Shown in pieces: positions 8,349 to 18,082 of a stretch of 64,000 nt of DNA. The stretch is from SB25 sp029560875 (GTDB taxonomy: Bacteria > Bacteroidota > Bacteroidia > Bacteroidales > Tenuifilaceae). Both the position numbers and the translations under genes were made by a program. The notes under the pieces were generated by a model. That model was not told where the DNA came from. It ran no database searches and saw nothing but the letters and a program-made list of their open reading frames with translations. The DNA lies in the NCBI GenBank assembly GCA_035388225.1, contig DAOOPM010000002.1, forward strand, positions 124,001-188,000, read 5' to 3'. Each line of letters begins with the position of its first letter. The first letter of the stretch is position 1.

Positions 8349-8383
8349 CAGCATGCAAAGGAAGAGGTTTAACCTATAAAAAA

Positions 8384-8410
8384 CAAAAACCCGGTTAAAA
8401 CCGGGTTTTG
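8384..8410 (-). terminator. Intrinsic terminator after tRNA-Leu
   Basis: AAAACCCGG (8386-8394) pairs perfectly with CCGGGTTTT (8401-8409). Read on the minus strand the hairpin is followed by a T-rich run, as expected for ending the tRNA transcript, which begins just to the right. Confidence 0.8.
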
Positions 8411-8492
8411 TGCGGATGAAGGGACTCGAACCCCCACGTCTCACGACACCAGATCCTAAGTCTGGCGCGGCTACCAATTACGCCACATCCGC
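8411..8492 (-). tRNA. tRNA-Leu, anticodon TAG
   Basis: 82-base cloverleaf on the minus strand. The acceptor GCGGATG pairs with CATCCGC, followed by discriminator A. The anticodon stem CCAGA/TCTGG encloses the loop CTTAGGA, giving anticodon TAG, which reads CUA-type leucine codons. A long variable arm (class II) and the T-loop GGTTCGAGTCC are present, consistent with leucine identity. The CCA end is not encoded. Confidence 0.95.
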
Positions 8493-8559
8493 AAAATTGA
8501 GGTGCAAAGATAAATTGGATTTTTTAAATTTGCAATCTCCTCAACAAAAAAATATCAAA

Positions 8560-9285
8560 TTATTTTCTTAACTCAAAGTTCTGACCCAAGTACAATTTTC
8601 GAACCTGCTCGTCATCAGCTAATTCCTGAGCTGTGCCCGATTTAAGAATATCACCATCGTAAAGCAGATATGCTCTATCGGTAATGGTTAATGTTTCGTG
8701 TACGTTATGGTCAGTAATGAGAATACCAATATTTCTGTCTTTTAAGTGCGCCACAATGGTTTGTATGTCCTCCACGGCAATAGGGTCAACACCTGCAAAA
8801 GGCTCATCTAAAAGAATAAACTTGGGGTCTAATGCTAATGCGCGCGCAATTTCGGTTCTGCGACGCTCTCCTCCAGATAGCTGAATACCTAAACTCTTGC
8901 GAATTTTTTGCAAGCCAAACTCATTTAGCAACGATTCAGTCTTCTCTGCCTGATATTCTTTTGAAAATGTTGTCATCTCAAGAACGGCCTTAATGTTGTC
9001 TTCCACGCTAAGTTGACGGAAAACAGAAGCTTCTTGAGCTAAATATCCAATGCCGCGTTGAGCGCGACGATAAACAGGCTCGTCGGTAATTTCAATATCA
9101 TCCAAAAATATTTTACCACCATTCGGTTTAACAAGTCCAACCATCATGTAAAATGTTGTTGTTTTCCCTGCACCATTAGGACCAAGTAAACCAACAATCT
9201 CGCCCTGCTTTACCTCAACGCTAGCGCCTTTTACTACCGTACGGGTTTTGTAACGCTTAATCAAACTCTCAGTGTATAACCGCAT
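8560..9285 (-). CDS. lptB: LPS export ABC transporter ATPase LptB
   Basis: 241 aa cytoplasmic ATPase that powers extraction of LPS from the inner membrane by the LptFG complex. Walker A GPNGAGKTT, the Q-loop region GYLAQEASVFRQLSVEDN that is characteristic of LptB, the LSGGERRR signature and Walker B FILLDEPFAGVDP are all present, and the length fits LptB. Genes for LptF, LptG, LptC or LptA are not adjacent, which is common in this phylum. KdsD, another LPS gene, is two genes upstream on the same strand. Confidence 0.93.
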   Translation of the reverse strand: MRLYTESLIKRYKTRTVVKGASVEVKQGEIVGLLGPNGAGKTTTFYMMVGLVKPNGGKIFLDDIEITDEPVYRRAQRGIGYLAQEASVFRQLSVEDNIKAVLEMTTFSKEYQAEKTESLLNEFGLQKIRKSLGIQLSGGERRRTEIARALALDPKFILLDEPFAGVDPIAVEDIQTIVAHLKDRNIGILITDHNVHETLTITDRAYLLYDGDILKSGTAQELADDEQVRKLYLGQNFELRK

Positions 9286-9308
9286 AGTTTTATATCAATT
9301 TATACTTG

Positions 9309-9316
9309 CAAAAGTA
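9309..9316 (-). promoter_or_regulatory. -7 promoter box for lptB
   Basis: On the minus strand the sequence reads TACTTTTG, a match to TAnnTTTG, 23 bases upstream of the lptB ATG. No -33 TTG is seen at the right distance. Confidence 0.4.
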
Positions 9317-9328
9317 CGCAATATTTGT

Positions 9329-11785
9329 TTAGAATATAATTTGTAAGCCAACCCTTATGCCAAATGTTTCAATATTAGGGTTGTCCAAGTGGGTTGTCCG
9401 CCATAAAGCATCAACCCTTATGACCTTGAAAATATTTTCCACACCAGCGCTAAACTCCATATAAGGTTTGGAAACATCGCCTAAGCCTTCAGGAAATTGA
9501 AGTATTTGACGGTTCTTGTCGCTTATTGTTCCTATTAAGAACTTTCCAGAAACCACCTCGCGCCACTTTAAACGACGAATAAGCGGAAACCTGTTTAGGA
9601 AAAAACCCTGAAAGTGATGCTCGTAGTACAAACTAGCATATTGGTCCGAGGCAAACTCGTAGTAATTCATCATATTGAAGGCATACCTATCAAAAGCATA
9701 GGTTTCGTTTCCTTCGTGCAACTGCAAAAGTGGATAAGGAATTTCACCAAACAGTTTACCCGCATCAACAATTAACCTTGCGTAACCAAAAGGATTAATA
9801 TTGAACTTGTGGTAGTAGTTTAAGTGCAGCTTCCAGTAATCAACATCGCCACCCAAAATACCCTTGAATCCTTTTGTTATATTGAGATTAATTTCGGGCC
9901 AATTACTACCTAGACTCACCCTTTCGAACTCCCCAGCAACAAAACCCTCGTTTTTTATCCATCGGGTATTTAATGTTACAGAAGCAGTAGTAATGCTGCT
10001 TAACGAGTCGTTATTGCTTACTGCTACAAATGGAATATACTGCGTTGGATAAATAATTTTATGATTTACAGTTAATGTGTTGGATAACCCAGTAAACCAC
10101 TCCTTCTGATAATACGAAGAAAATTCCCGAACCAAAGTTAACTTGTAGTTTGGGTTTCGTCTCAGGAAGGACGTCATAATATTATCCTCTGTTAGCGCAT
10201 AGGGACTTTGGCCTAACTGTTCAACATCCTTTTTGTACTCAATATTAATTGCCTCGCGTGGATTTTTATTAAGCATATACAAACTGCCCAAGCCCCATTT
10301 GAACCTTTCATCCTTGTCGCCATAGGCTGCAAATGCGGATATCATCCACTTTTTACTAAACTTATTGCTAGTTCGTCCCGACACTCGGAAGCGATTGCCC
10401 TCAATCTCGTTAAAGCTGTAGGTTTTGTAGTAAGGTCCAACCTCAATATATCCAATTACATAGTAGTAATTCACAAACATATTGATAATATCGATAAAGG
10501 TTTTGTACATAGGCACCTGTTGAACCGAGTCCACCATGGTATATATACCCTGCTCCTTTTCAGTCAATTCGAATGGCCTCGACTGCTCCCAGTATGTGGC
10601 CTCTTGATTCAAGGCTCCTTCCTTAACCTGAACATTGATAGGCATTTCAACAACCTCTTTGGGCATTTCTGGATTCAGAACAACGCTGTCGTAGCTGGTT
10701 GTTTTGTGTCCAAAAAAACCTGTAGTCCTATCGGTTAGGTTGAAATCCACAAACAGTGACATATTTTTTGGGAACCAAAGTGTGTCGTTTAAAGGCGTAA
10801 ACTCAGCCGTGGCAACCAAATCGTTCACAAAATTTAGGTTAACCATATCGGATAGCCTAATTTGCGCTTTAACTATGGCCCAAGTAGAATCATTTACCCA
10901 AAAATCACCGTTAAATGTTGGTTCCATTTTACGTTTGGGTTTAAATGTTATTTGATAACACCACCTATTTCCCACAAACATACTATCTACCAACATATAT
11001 CGGTAGTATAGCATTCCTGCATTTGCAATGGGACTTATGAGGCCTTGGTCGAATATGTTGATATAGTTGTCGTAAATATTGATATTTTGGTAAACCTTAC
11101 CTGTAAATTGGGCAACGCTCTCATTATTCACCCCAGAAATTTTGGTGGCCTTAATAATTTCCTTCTCTAATTTAGGATTTGCCTGATAGTAGTAATCGGA
11201 GAGTGATTCTGTAATAAATATCGGCAAGTAAGTTTTGCCTGTTATAGCGTTTGTATCGACATAGTTCCAGATAAACTTGAACTGATTGAATATTTTACGA
11301 CTCTTTATATCATCATCAATGTTATTTAAATCCACCTGAACCTTATTGTAGTTTTTGCAGTAGTAGTTAAGATTATTAGGATTATTCTTATCCTTGTTTT
11401 TAATGATATTTCGAATTATACGGGTCGATTGACTCTCGCCTGGTTTTACAACCACACCTGCTAGCTCTATGGATTCTGGTTCCAACTCAATTTTAACCTC
11501 TTGGTAGGCTCCTTTTCTAATCTTTACTTGCTGAGGAGAGTAGCCAACAAACGATACAGTCAAAGAATCCTTTGCGGTTCTGGTTTCTATAAAAAACTCG
11601 CCAGCCTCGGATGTTATTGTTCCAACACCAGTTCCTTTGAACGACACATTAACATAGGGCACAGGCATCTTAGTGCTTGCATCAATAACTTTTCCGCGAA
11701 TTTTTGTGATTTGTCCAACTGCTGATGAAGTACAGATTAGCAGTCCAAAAAACACAATAAATATATGTAATAGTCTTTTTATCAA
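9329..11785 (-). CDS. DUF5686 outer-membrane protein with carboxypeptidase-like regulatory domain
   Basis: About 818 aa. After a signal peptide (hydrophobic stretch to about residue 25, ending SAVGQ) comes a beta-sandwich regulatory domain of the CarboxypepD_reg type (KIRGKVIDASTKMPVPYVNV, about 27-115). The DUF5686 region fills the rest, rich in aromatic, alternating strands typical of an outer-membrane barrel. The family is widespread in Bacteroidota and its function is unknown. No in-frame ATG exists; a TTG at 11785 gives a compact signal peptide, and another TTG at 11803 would overlap the end of kdsD by 8 bases. Translational coupling with kdsD is likely either way. Confidence 0.8.
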   Translation of the reverse strand: MIKRLLHIFIVFFGLLICTSSAVGQITKIRGKVIDASTKMPVPYVNVSFKGTGVGTITSEAGEFFIETRTAKDSLTVSFVGYSPQQVKIRKGAYQEVKIELEPESIELAGVVVKPGESQSTRIIRNIIKNKDKNNPNNLNYYCKNYNKVQVDLNNIDDDIKSRKIFNQFKFIWNYVDTNAITGKTYLPIFITESLSDYYYQANPKLEKEIIKATKISGVNNESVAQFTGKVYQNINIYDNYINIFDQGLISPIANAGMLYYRYMLVDSMFVGNRWCYQITFKPKRKMEPTFNGDFWVNDSTWAIVKAQIRLSDMVNLNFVNDLVATAEFTPLNDTLWFPKNMSLFVDFNLTDRTTGFFGHKTTSYDSVVLNPEMPKEVVEMPINVQVKEGALNQEATYWEQSRPFELTEKEQGIYTMVDSVQQVPMYKTFIDIINMFVNYYYVIGYIEVGPYYKTYSFNEIEGNRFRVSGRTSNKFSKKWMISAFAAYGDKDERFKWGLGSLYMLNKNPREAINIEYKKDVEQLGQSPYALTEDNIMTSFLRRNPNYKLTLVREFSSYYQKEWFTGLSNTLTVNHKIIYPTQYIPFVAVSNNDSLSSITTASVTLNTRWIKNEGFVAGEFERVSLGSNWPEINLNITKGFKGILGGDVDYWKLHLNYYHKFNINPFGYARLIVDAGKLFGEIPYPLLQLHEGNETYAFDRYAFNMMNYYEFASDQYASLYYEHHFQGFFLNRFPLIRRLKWREVVSGKFLIGTISDKNRQILQFPEGLGDVSKPYMEFSAGVENIFKVIRVDALWRTTHLDNPNIETFGIRVGLQIIF

Positions 11786-11795
11786 ACCATGAAAA

Positions 11796-12758
11796 TTATA
11801 CAATACCTTCTCTTAAAATATCGTGAATATGAATAACCCCATCATACTTACCTTTGTTCAAAACAAGTAGTTGAGTTATTTTGTACTGCTCCATTAAATT
11901 GAAAGCATGAATGGCAAGTTCGTCTTTCTCTATAGTCTTGGGATTAACCGACATAATATCCTTGGCCGTTATGTTATCGAACGATTGTGTTTTCTGCAAC
12001 ATTCGACGCAAGTCGCCATCGGTTATGATACCCAATACCTTACCTTCGTCATCAACAACCGCAGCAGCACCAAGCCTTTTGGATGATATCTCGAGAATTA
12101 CAGGACGCAACTCATCGTTGGGTTTAACTTTGGGGATATTATCGGAAGAGTAAATATCGGCCACTCGCATATAGAGTTTCTTTCCCAATGCTCCACCAGG
12201 GTGGAAACGGGCAAAGTCCTCGGGTGTAAACCCTCTCAGTTTTAACAAACAAACGGCCAAAGCATCGCCGATTACCAGTTGCGCAGTTGTGCTCGATGTT
12301 GGTGCAAGGTTATTTGGGCAAGCCTCCTTATCCACGGTAGCCTTTAGAACATAGTCCGCTTTTTGGGCTAAGTATGAGTTTGTGCTTGATACAATTGCAA
12401 CAATTTTATTCCCAAGGTTCTTAATTAAGGGAACCAAAACCTTTATTTCAGGTGTGCTGCCACTTTTCGATAGGCAAATAATTACATCATCAGGCTGTAT
12501 AATTCCTAAATCGCCGTGTATAGCATCGGCAGCATGTAGAAAAATTGCAGGGGTGCCAGTTGAGTTAAAGGTTGCCACTATTTTACTAGCAATAATAGCG
12601 CTTTTACCAATCCCCGAAACAATTACCCTCCCTTTTCCGTTATATATAAGCGAAACGGTTTTTTCAAAATCGTCGTCAATAAATCCTGCAAGTTTCTCAA
12701 TGGCAGCTGCTTCGGTTTTGATTGTTTGAATGGCAATACTTTTAATATCGATGTTCAT
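11796..12758 (-). CDS. kdsD: D-arabinose-5-phosphate isomerase KdsD (KpsF/GutQ family)
   Basis: About 320 aa. It interconverts ribulose-5-phosphate and arabinose-5-phosphate, the first step toward Kdo of LPS. An N-terminal SIS sugar-phosphate isomerase domain (about 35-175) contains GRVIVSGIGKSAIIASK and the DAIHGDLG segment with the catalytic-region histidine. Two CBS domains fill residues 195-320 (VDDEGKVLGIITDGDLRR). The start was moved to ATG 12758, because upstream only a TTG is available. It is followed within a few bases by the DUF5686 gene and is divergent from recQ. Confidence 0.93.
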   Translation of the reverse strand: MNIDIKSIAIQTIKTEAAAIEKLAGFIDDDFEKTVSLIYNGKGRVIVSGIGKSAIIASKIVATFNSTGTPAIFLHAADAIHGDLGIIQPDDVIICLSKSGSTPEIKVLVPLIKNLGNKIVAIVSSTNSYLAQKADYVLKATVDKEACPNNLAPTSSTTAQLVIGDALAVCLLKLRGFTPEDFARFHPGGALGKKLYMRVADIYSSDNIPKVKPNDELRPVILEISSKRLGAAAVVDDEGKVLGIITDGDLRRMLQKTQSFDNITAKDIMSVNPKTIEKDELAIHAFNLMEQYKITQLLVLNKGKYDGVIHIHDILREGIV

Positions 12759-12938
12759 AAAGACCAATTTTTTATTAACTTTGTTACCCTTTTGTTAAAA
12801 GACCTTAAAAATGTATCTTTTACTAAAAATTGGAGTATTTTTATATAGCAAAAGTATCTTTTTTTTTCAACTCTGATTACACAAGGGTATTAACAAAAGC
12901 TAAAAAGGTTTTTCCAAAATAAGCGTTTAGTTGAATTT

Positions 12939-15137
12939 ATGATTATTAACACTGCAGAAGTTTCATTAAAAGAGTATTTGTCCAAATACTTTGGCTTTAC
13001 CACATTTAAGGGTAATCAGGAAGCAATTATCCGGAATGTTTTGGGTGGAAACGACACCTTTGTGCTTATGCCAACTGGTGGTGGAAAGTCGTTATGCTAT
13101 CAACTTCCCGCCCTAATAATGGAAGGCACTGCAATTGTAATTTCGCCACTTATTGCCCTGATGAAGAATCAGGTTGACTCCATGCGTAGCTTTGTTGTGG
13201 AGGACGGTGTTGCCCATTTCCTTAACTCATCGCTTAATAAGGCTCAAATACAGAAGGTAAAACAGGACGTAACAAATGGAGTTACTAAAATGCTTTACGT
13301 TGCTCCTGAATCGCTTACAAAGGAAGAAAACATTCAGTTTCTTAAGCAGATAAAAATATCGTTTTACGCCATTGATGAGGCGCACTGTATATCGGAATGG
13401 GGACATGATTTCCGCCCTGAGTACCGTCGCATTCGCCCAATTATCAATGAAATTGGGAATGCTCCGCTAATTGCTCTTACGGCAACTGCAACACCCAAAG
13501 TACAAAGCGATATTCAGAAAAATCTTGGAATGCAGGATTCCACTGTATTTAAATCATCATTCAACAGGCCAAACCTTTACTACGAGATACGACCAAAGGT
13601 AAATGCCGTTAAGGAGATAATTAAGTACATCAAAAATAATACAGGAAAATCGGGCATTATTTACTGCCTTAGTCGTAAGAAGGTTGAGGAAATGGCTGAA
13701 ATTCTTAAGGTTAATGGCATTAAAGCCCTACCATACCATGCTGGTATGGATGCATCAACCCGTTCCGATAATCAGGATAAGTTCCTTATGGAGGAGGTTG
13801 ATGTTATTGTTGCAACCATTGCATTTGGTATGGGAATAGACAAGCCCGATGTAAGGTTTGTTATGCACTACGATATACCAAAGAGCCTAGAGGGTTACTA
13901 TCAAGAAACGGGCCGAGCTGGTCGCGATGGTGGCGAGGGACAGTGCATTACCTACTATAGCTACAAGGATATTCAGAAGTTGGAGAAATTCATGCAGGGT
14001 AAGCCTGTATCGGAACAGGAAATTGGAAAGCAGCTGCTGTTGGAAACCGTTTCGTATGCAGAATCATCGATGTGTCGACGCAAATCGCTGCTAAACTACT
14101 TTGGCGAGGAGTACACCGAGGAAAACTGCGGAACATGCGACAACTGCTTGCACCCAAAAACCCAATTTGAGGGACAAGAGCAACTGCAAATGGTTCTTGA
14201 AACCATTATTGCAATAAACCAAAAGTTTAAGGCCGACCATGTTATTAATATTCTAATGGGGAATGTTACTGCGGCCGTTAAATCATACAAACACAACAAA
14301 CTCGATACATTTGGAGAAGGAGCCGAGAAGGACCAGCGTTTCTGGAACTCGGTTATTCGTCAGTCATTGGTAATGAAGTTCATCGATAAGGATATTGAGA
14401 ACTATGGCCTTTTATTTATAACTCCAAAAGGTCAAGAGTTTCTAAAAAAACCTTACGACATAATGTTCTCTCTCGACAACGAGTTTGAAGAAGGCGAGGA
14501 TGATGAATCCATTGGAATGCCCATGGATAAAGGAGGTGCTGCCGATGATGAGTTGCTGAATATGCTTAAGGATTTAAGGAAAAAGGTTGCCAAAAAGAAA
14601 AACCTTCCTCCTTTTGTCATATTCCAAGACCCCTCGTTGGAGGATATGTCGATTCAATACCCTATTACCCTTGAGGAATTGCAGAATATATCGGGTGTTG
14701 GAGCTGGTAAGGCTAAACGTTTCGGACAAGAGTTCATCGATTTAATAAAATCGTATGTTGAGGATAAGGACATTATCCGTCCTCAGGATATGGTGGTTAA
14801 ATCAGTTGCCAACAAATCGCTGCTGAAGGTTTATGTAATACAGAGCATCGACCGTAAAATGGATTTGAATGATATTGCCGAGGCCAAAAACCTAGAGATG
14901 AACGAACTCCTTAACGAAATAGAGGCAATTGTAAACTCTGGTACAAAAATTAACCTCGATTACTACATCGATAAGGTTGTGGATGAAGATAAGCAGGATG
15001 AGATTTTTGACTATTTCCAAAACGAGGCTGAAAGCGAGAGCATTGAGGATGCTATAAGTGCGCTAGGAGAAGGAGATTACACCGAGGAAGAAATTCGCTT
15101 GATGCGTATTAAATTTATGTCGGAAATGGGGAACTAA
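12939..15137 (+). CDS. recQ: ATP-dependent DNA helicase RecQ
   Basis: 732 aa 3'-5' helicase for recombination and replication-fork repair. Walker A MPTGGGKSLCYQLPA, the DEAHCISEWGHDFRP box, motif VI QETGRAGRDG, the RQC zinc site (CRRKSLLNYFG then CGTCDNC) and an HRDC-like helical domain near residues 550-610 (ITLEELQNISGVGAGKAKRFG) are in the expected order. The last 120 residues form an acidic extension containing a DEDK/EEE-rich tail, longer than E. coli RecQ, as usual in Bacteroidota. It is divergent from kdsD and followed after 24 bases by an ABC transporter gene. Confidence 0.95.
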   Translation: MIINTAEVSLKEYLSKYFGFTTFKGNQEAIIRNVLGGNDTFVLMPTGGGKSLCYQLPALIMEGTAIVISPLIALMKNQVDSMRSFVVEDGVAHFLNSSLNKAQIQKVKQDVTNGVTKMLYVAPESLTKEENIQFLKQIKISFYAIDEAHCISEWGHDFRPEYRRIRPIINEIGNAPLIALTATATPKVQSDIQKNLGMQDSTVFKSSFNRPNLYYEIRPKVNAVKEIIKYIKNNTGKSGIIYCLSRKKVEEMAEILKVNGIKALPYHAGMDASTRSDNQDKFLMEEVDVIVATIAFGMGIDKPDVRFVMHYDIPKSLEGYYQETGRAGRDGGEGQCITYYSYKDIQKLEKFMQGKPVSEQEIGKQLLLETVSYAESSMCRRKSLLNYFGEEYTEENCGTCDNCLHPKTQFEGQEQLQMVLETIIAINQKFKADHVINILMGNVTAAVKSYKHNKLDTFGEGAEKDQRFWNSVIRQSLVMKFIDKDIENYGLLFITPKGQEFLKKPYDIMFSLDNEFEEGEDDESIGMPMDKGGAADDELLNMLKDLRKKVAKKKNLPPFVIFQDPSLEDMSIQYPITLEELQNISGVGAGKAKRFGQEFIDLIKSYVEDKDIIRPQDMVVKSVANKSLLKVYVIQSIDRKMDLNDIAEAKNLEMNELLNEIEAIVNSGTKINLDYYIDKVVDEDKQDEIFDYFQNEAESESIEDAISALGEGDYTEEEIRLMRIKFMSEMGN

Positions 15138-15161
15138 TCTTTAAGTATATCCTATACCGTA

Positions 15162-16061
15162 ATGGCTTCTATACTAAAAGTTGACTCGCTAAGTAAATCC
15201 TTTGGCTCAATTAAGGCCTTAGATAAACTGAGTTTGACCATATCGAAAGGTGAAGTGGTTGGAATTCTTGGCCCTAATGGTAGTGGCAAAACAACTTTTC
15301 TCTCATTAATTCTAGGCATAAAAACTGTCAACTCGGGTAGCTTTAGTTGGTTTAGCGAACCTCAAGGAAAACTAGTAAACAGTAAATTGGGTTCGTTACT
15401 TGAAGTTCCTTACTTCTATCCATATTTATCTATCGAAAAGAACCTAAAAATAACAGCACTCTCCCGCGGTTATGGACTTGAGAGCATTGCTGATGTTTTG
15501 CATCAGGTAAATTTATACGAACGACGTAAGGCTCCTTGTTATACCCTATCGTTAGGAATGAAACAAAGGCTTGCGCTAGCGCAAACCCTGCTAGGAAACC
15601 CCGAGGTTCTTGTGTTAGATGAGCCCACCAACGGATTAGACCCTGAGGGTATTGCTGATGTTAGGAAACTCATTAAAGACCAATCGTACCTTGGAAAAAC
15701 AATAATTATTGCTAGCCATAATCTGGACGAGATACAAAAGGTTTGCTCGCATGTTGTAATCCTTAAGAATGGAAAAGATATTGCACATGGCAAGGTTGAG
15801 GAACTCCTCAGCATTAATCAGGTGGCGATAGTTGAAACTCAGCAAGTAAACGAGTTGAATGTTTTGCTAAATGAGATTAAAGGCTGTAAAATTCTCGAAA
15901 AAAACATTACAGGATTTGTTCTTACGTTCGACAATCAAGTTAACGTGCCAGAATTCAGCGCTTTACTCTCTAATAATGGAATCACCCTTAATAGGTTTGA
16001 GGTTAGGCGCCCCACCCTTGAGGAGTTGTTCCTAGGCATTGTTAAGCAAACTAATTCCTAA
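15162..16061 (+). CDS. ABC transporter ATP-binding protein
   Basis: 299 aa. Walker A GPNGSGKTT, signature LSLGMKQRLALAQ, Walker B VLVLDEPTNGLDPEG and the H-loop ASHN are intact. The LSLGMKQR form of the signature is typical of the BcrA/ABC-2 exporter subclass. A C-terminal extension (about 215-299) resembles the regulatory tail of such ATPases. The permease starts six bases after its stop codon, so the two form an exporter. The substrate is unknown. GldA of the gliding/T9SS field has a similar architecture, but nothing here shows that identity. Confidence 0.87.
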   Translation: MASILKVDSLSKSFGSIKALDKLSLTISKGEVVGILGPNGSGKTTFLSLILGIKTVNSGSFSWFSEPQGKLVNSKLGSLLEVPYFYPYLSIEKNLKITALSRGYGLESIADVLHQVNLYERRKAPCYTLSLGMKQRLALAQTLLGNPEVLVLDEPTNGLDPEGIADVRKLIKDQSYLGKTIIIASHNLDEIQKVCSHVVILKNGKDIAHGKVEELLSINQVAIVETQQVNELNVLLNEIKGCKILEKNITGFVLTFDNQVNVPEFSALLSNNGITLNRFEVRRPTLEELFLGIVKQTNS

Positions 16062-16066
16062 GTGAA

Positions 16067-16888
16067 ATGAAGAATTTGCTTAAAATAGAACTTATAAAGA
16101 CGGCCTACTATCCTACCTTTTGGGCAATTCTGCTACTTCATACATTTTTCTTTTTTGCCATAATAGCGTTAGGTGCAAATTTGAATATTAACATTCAAGG
16201 AGTTCAGGTTTTCAAGCTTTTTGCTAGCAACTATATTTGGGGAACAACCGCTTGGATAGCCAGCTGGTTTAACTTGCTTCTAGCTATTATGCTCATAGTG
16301 CTTGTTGGTAACGAATTGCAATACAACACATTTCGACGTCAGATACTTGACGGGCTAACCCGAAACCACATAATTCTTGGCAAATTAGTTCTGATAGTTA
16401 GTTTGTCAGTATATGTAATTTTATTAGTTACCCTAACAGGATTTACTGTTGGTTTAACTTCCGGTGAGCCTTGGGTTAATGGTTATTTTCATGGATTTAG
16501 TTATGTACTGGTATTGAGTGTTCAGTCACTTGCGTATATGACGCTTGCAATGCTACTGGTGCTAATCTTCAGAAATATTGCCCTTGCCATTATCACATAC
16601 TTGCTCTACTTTATAATGATAGAGCCAATTATCAGAATATTTTTCCCCGATAACATTGATGTCTTCTTCCCCGTGAAGTTGATATCCAACCTAACCCCCA
16701 TGCCCGATTTTATGGGTATGCTTACCGAGGAATTTTCAAACATGCAAGGCGTTGACCCTAATAGCGTTCAGCAGCTACAATCAATTCCCGATGGAATCCC
16801 AGTATCGTTATCGGTTCCTGTATGTTTAGTGTACATTGTGGTATTTATTGTTTCATCACGCCTCATCCTCAAGTACAGGGATTTATAA
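16067..16888 (+). CDS. ABC-2 type transporter permease
   Basis: 273 aa with six hydrophobic segments (about 15-40, 60-85, 110-130, 145-170, 175-200 and 240-265), the usual topology of ABC-2 permeases. The motif NELQYNTFRRQILDGLTR after the second helix is a hallmark of the ABC-2 family coupling helix region. It is the membrane partner of the ATPase directly upstream. Substrate unknown. Confidence 0.85.
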   Translation: MKNLLKIELIKTAYYPTFWAILLLHTFFFFAIIALGANLNINIQGVQVFKLFASNYIWGTTAWIASWFNLLLAIMLIVLVGNELQYNTFRRQILDGLTRNHIILGKLVLIVSLSVYVILLVTLTGFTVGLTSGEPWVNGYFHGFSYVLVLSVQSLAYMTLAMLLVLIFRNIALAIITYLLYFIMIEPIIRIFFPDNIDVFFPVKLISNLTPMPDFMGMLTEEFSNMQGVDPNSVQQLQSIPDGIPVSLSVPVCLVYIVVFIVSSRLILKYRDL

Positions 16889-16932
16889 AAGTTTCACGTA
16901 AAACTATTCTTTCTAATTTTTCAAAGCCAGAA

Positions 16933-16963
16933 TTGATTTTGTACCGATAGGATTGTATATTTG
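16933..16963 (+). promoter_or_regulatory. Promoter for the T9SS cargo gene
   Basis: TTG at 16933-16935, 20 bases, then TATATTTG at 16956-16963. This matches the -33/-7 pattern of the phylum and lies 24 bases upstream of the ATG. Confidence 0.55.
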
Positions 16964-16986
16964 TTAGTAATCGAATCCTAAAGGTA

Positions 16987-18018
16987 ATGGCTATGAAAAA
17001 ACTTCTACTACTTGCTTTTGTAGCAATATCTATTTTTGCGCAAGCACAAACCAAACTTACAAACGAAACCCACGGTTTTATCCCCAATGAGCGAAACCCT
17101 ATGGTGCTTACAAACTACGTTGAGCCAGGAAACTTTGGCAAAAATGTTATTTGGGATTTTGCCAACCTGCAGGTAACCAACACTTTTGAGGGTTTAATCC
17201 TGGACACATACCTTTCGAAATGCTGTAATTTATTCTCTAAAGGCAACACTGTGCTTGAGGAATTTGGAAACTTCTTTGTATTCGAAACCTCAGCAAACAG
17301 GCTGGAACAGCATGGATTTCTCTCCTCAACAGGAAGTACTAAAATAGTATATACAAAACCTTTTGTTAAAATGCAGTATCCGTTCACGTACGGAAGTTGT
17401 TTTGAGGGAAATTTTGAGGCCGACTATATTATAAATGGACAGAAAACAGGAAAACTCATTGGTACATACAAAGTAGAAGGCGATGCAAAAGGAAAACTAA
17501 AACTTCCCAATGGCAAAGAACTAAGCAATGTGCTTAGGGTAAAAGAGGTAAAATCGTCGAAACAAATTATTAATGAAACCACCACCAATATTGAAGATAT
17601 TACCTACCGTTGGTATGTTGAAAACCACAGATTCCCGGTTCTTGTGCTCATAAAAAGCACATACAACTATAACGGAACACCTTCTGTAACTACAAAGGCT
17701 GCGTTTAACAGCAATATTATTAGCACAACACCAAATATTGATTTGCAGAAAGACGATTTAAAAATCGACATATACCCGAACCCATACCAAGGCAGAGTTA
17801 CAATAGCATATAATCTGGAAAATACTGCAAATGTTAACATATCAGTTTTCGATTTGACAGGAAAGTTGGTTAACGTTGTAACCAATGGAACTGAAAGTGT
17901 GGGGCAAAAGCAGCATTACTTTTCGGCTGTGGAGTTGGGAATGTCTGCGGGTGCATATATAGTTAAATTACGAATAGATAATAAAGAAATATCGAGGAAA
18001 ATACTTGAGATAAAGTAA
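16987..18018 (+). CDS. Secreted protein with T9SS type A sorting domain
   Basis: 343 aa (341 if the second Met at 16993 is used, which gives a cleaner signal peptide MKKLLLLAFVAISIFAQAQ). The body has no recognisable catalytic domain. The final 85 residues are a T9SS sorting domain: the LKIDIYPNPYQGRVTI start, the INVSVFDLTGKLV-like strand and the C-terminal GAYIVKLRIDNKEISRKIL with the conserved K/R end. Such domains direct export through the outer membrane by the T9SS, whose regulators PorX and PorW are also in this window. The substrate or role of this cargo protein is unknown. Confidence 0.85.
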   Translation: MAMKKLLLLAFVAISIFAQAQTKLTNETHGFIPNERNPMVLTNYVEPGNFGKNVIWDFANLQVTNTFEGLILDTYLSKCCNLFSKGNTVLEEFGNFFVFETSANRLEQHGFLSSTGSTKIVYTKPFVKMQYPFTYGSCFEGNFEADYIINGQKTGKLIGTYKVEGDAKGKLKLPNGKELSNVLRVKEVKSSKQIINETTTNIEDITYRWYVENHRFPVLVLIKSTYNYNGTPSVTTKAAFNSNIISTTPNIDLQKDDLKIDIYPNPYQGRVTIAYNLENTANVNISVFDLTGKLVNVVTNGTESVGQKQHYFSAVELGMSAGAYIVKLRIDNKEISRKILEIK

Positions 18019-18035
18019 ACACATAGTCACTCCTA

Positions 18036-18072
18036 TAAAAAAATCCCGACTGAAAAAATCGGGATTTTTTAT
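18036..18072. terminator. Bidirectional intrinsic terminator
   Basis: AAATCCCGA (18041-18049) pairs with TCGGGATTT (18059-18067), flanked by an A-run on the left and a T-run on the right, so it can stop transcription from either side. It separates the T9SS cargo gene from the convergent outer-membrane protein gene. Confidence 0.85.
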
Positions 18073-18082
18073 CAGTCAGAAA

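Noticed and set aside
12382..12729. 115-codon open frame opposite kdsD
   Set aside because: It is antisense to the SIS domain of kdsD, whose motifs are intact; no independent evidence for translation.
15138..15161. Terminator between recQ and the ABC ATPase gene
   Set aside because: The 24-base gap contains no hairpin, so read-through is more likely.
15162..16888. Identification of the ABC pair as gliding proteins GldA/GldF
   Set aside because: The ATPase and permease fit any ABC-2 exporter; GldG is missing and no diagnostic sequence is visible.
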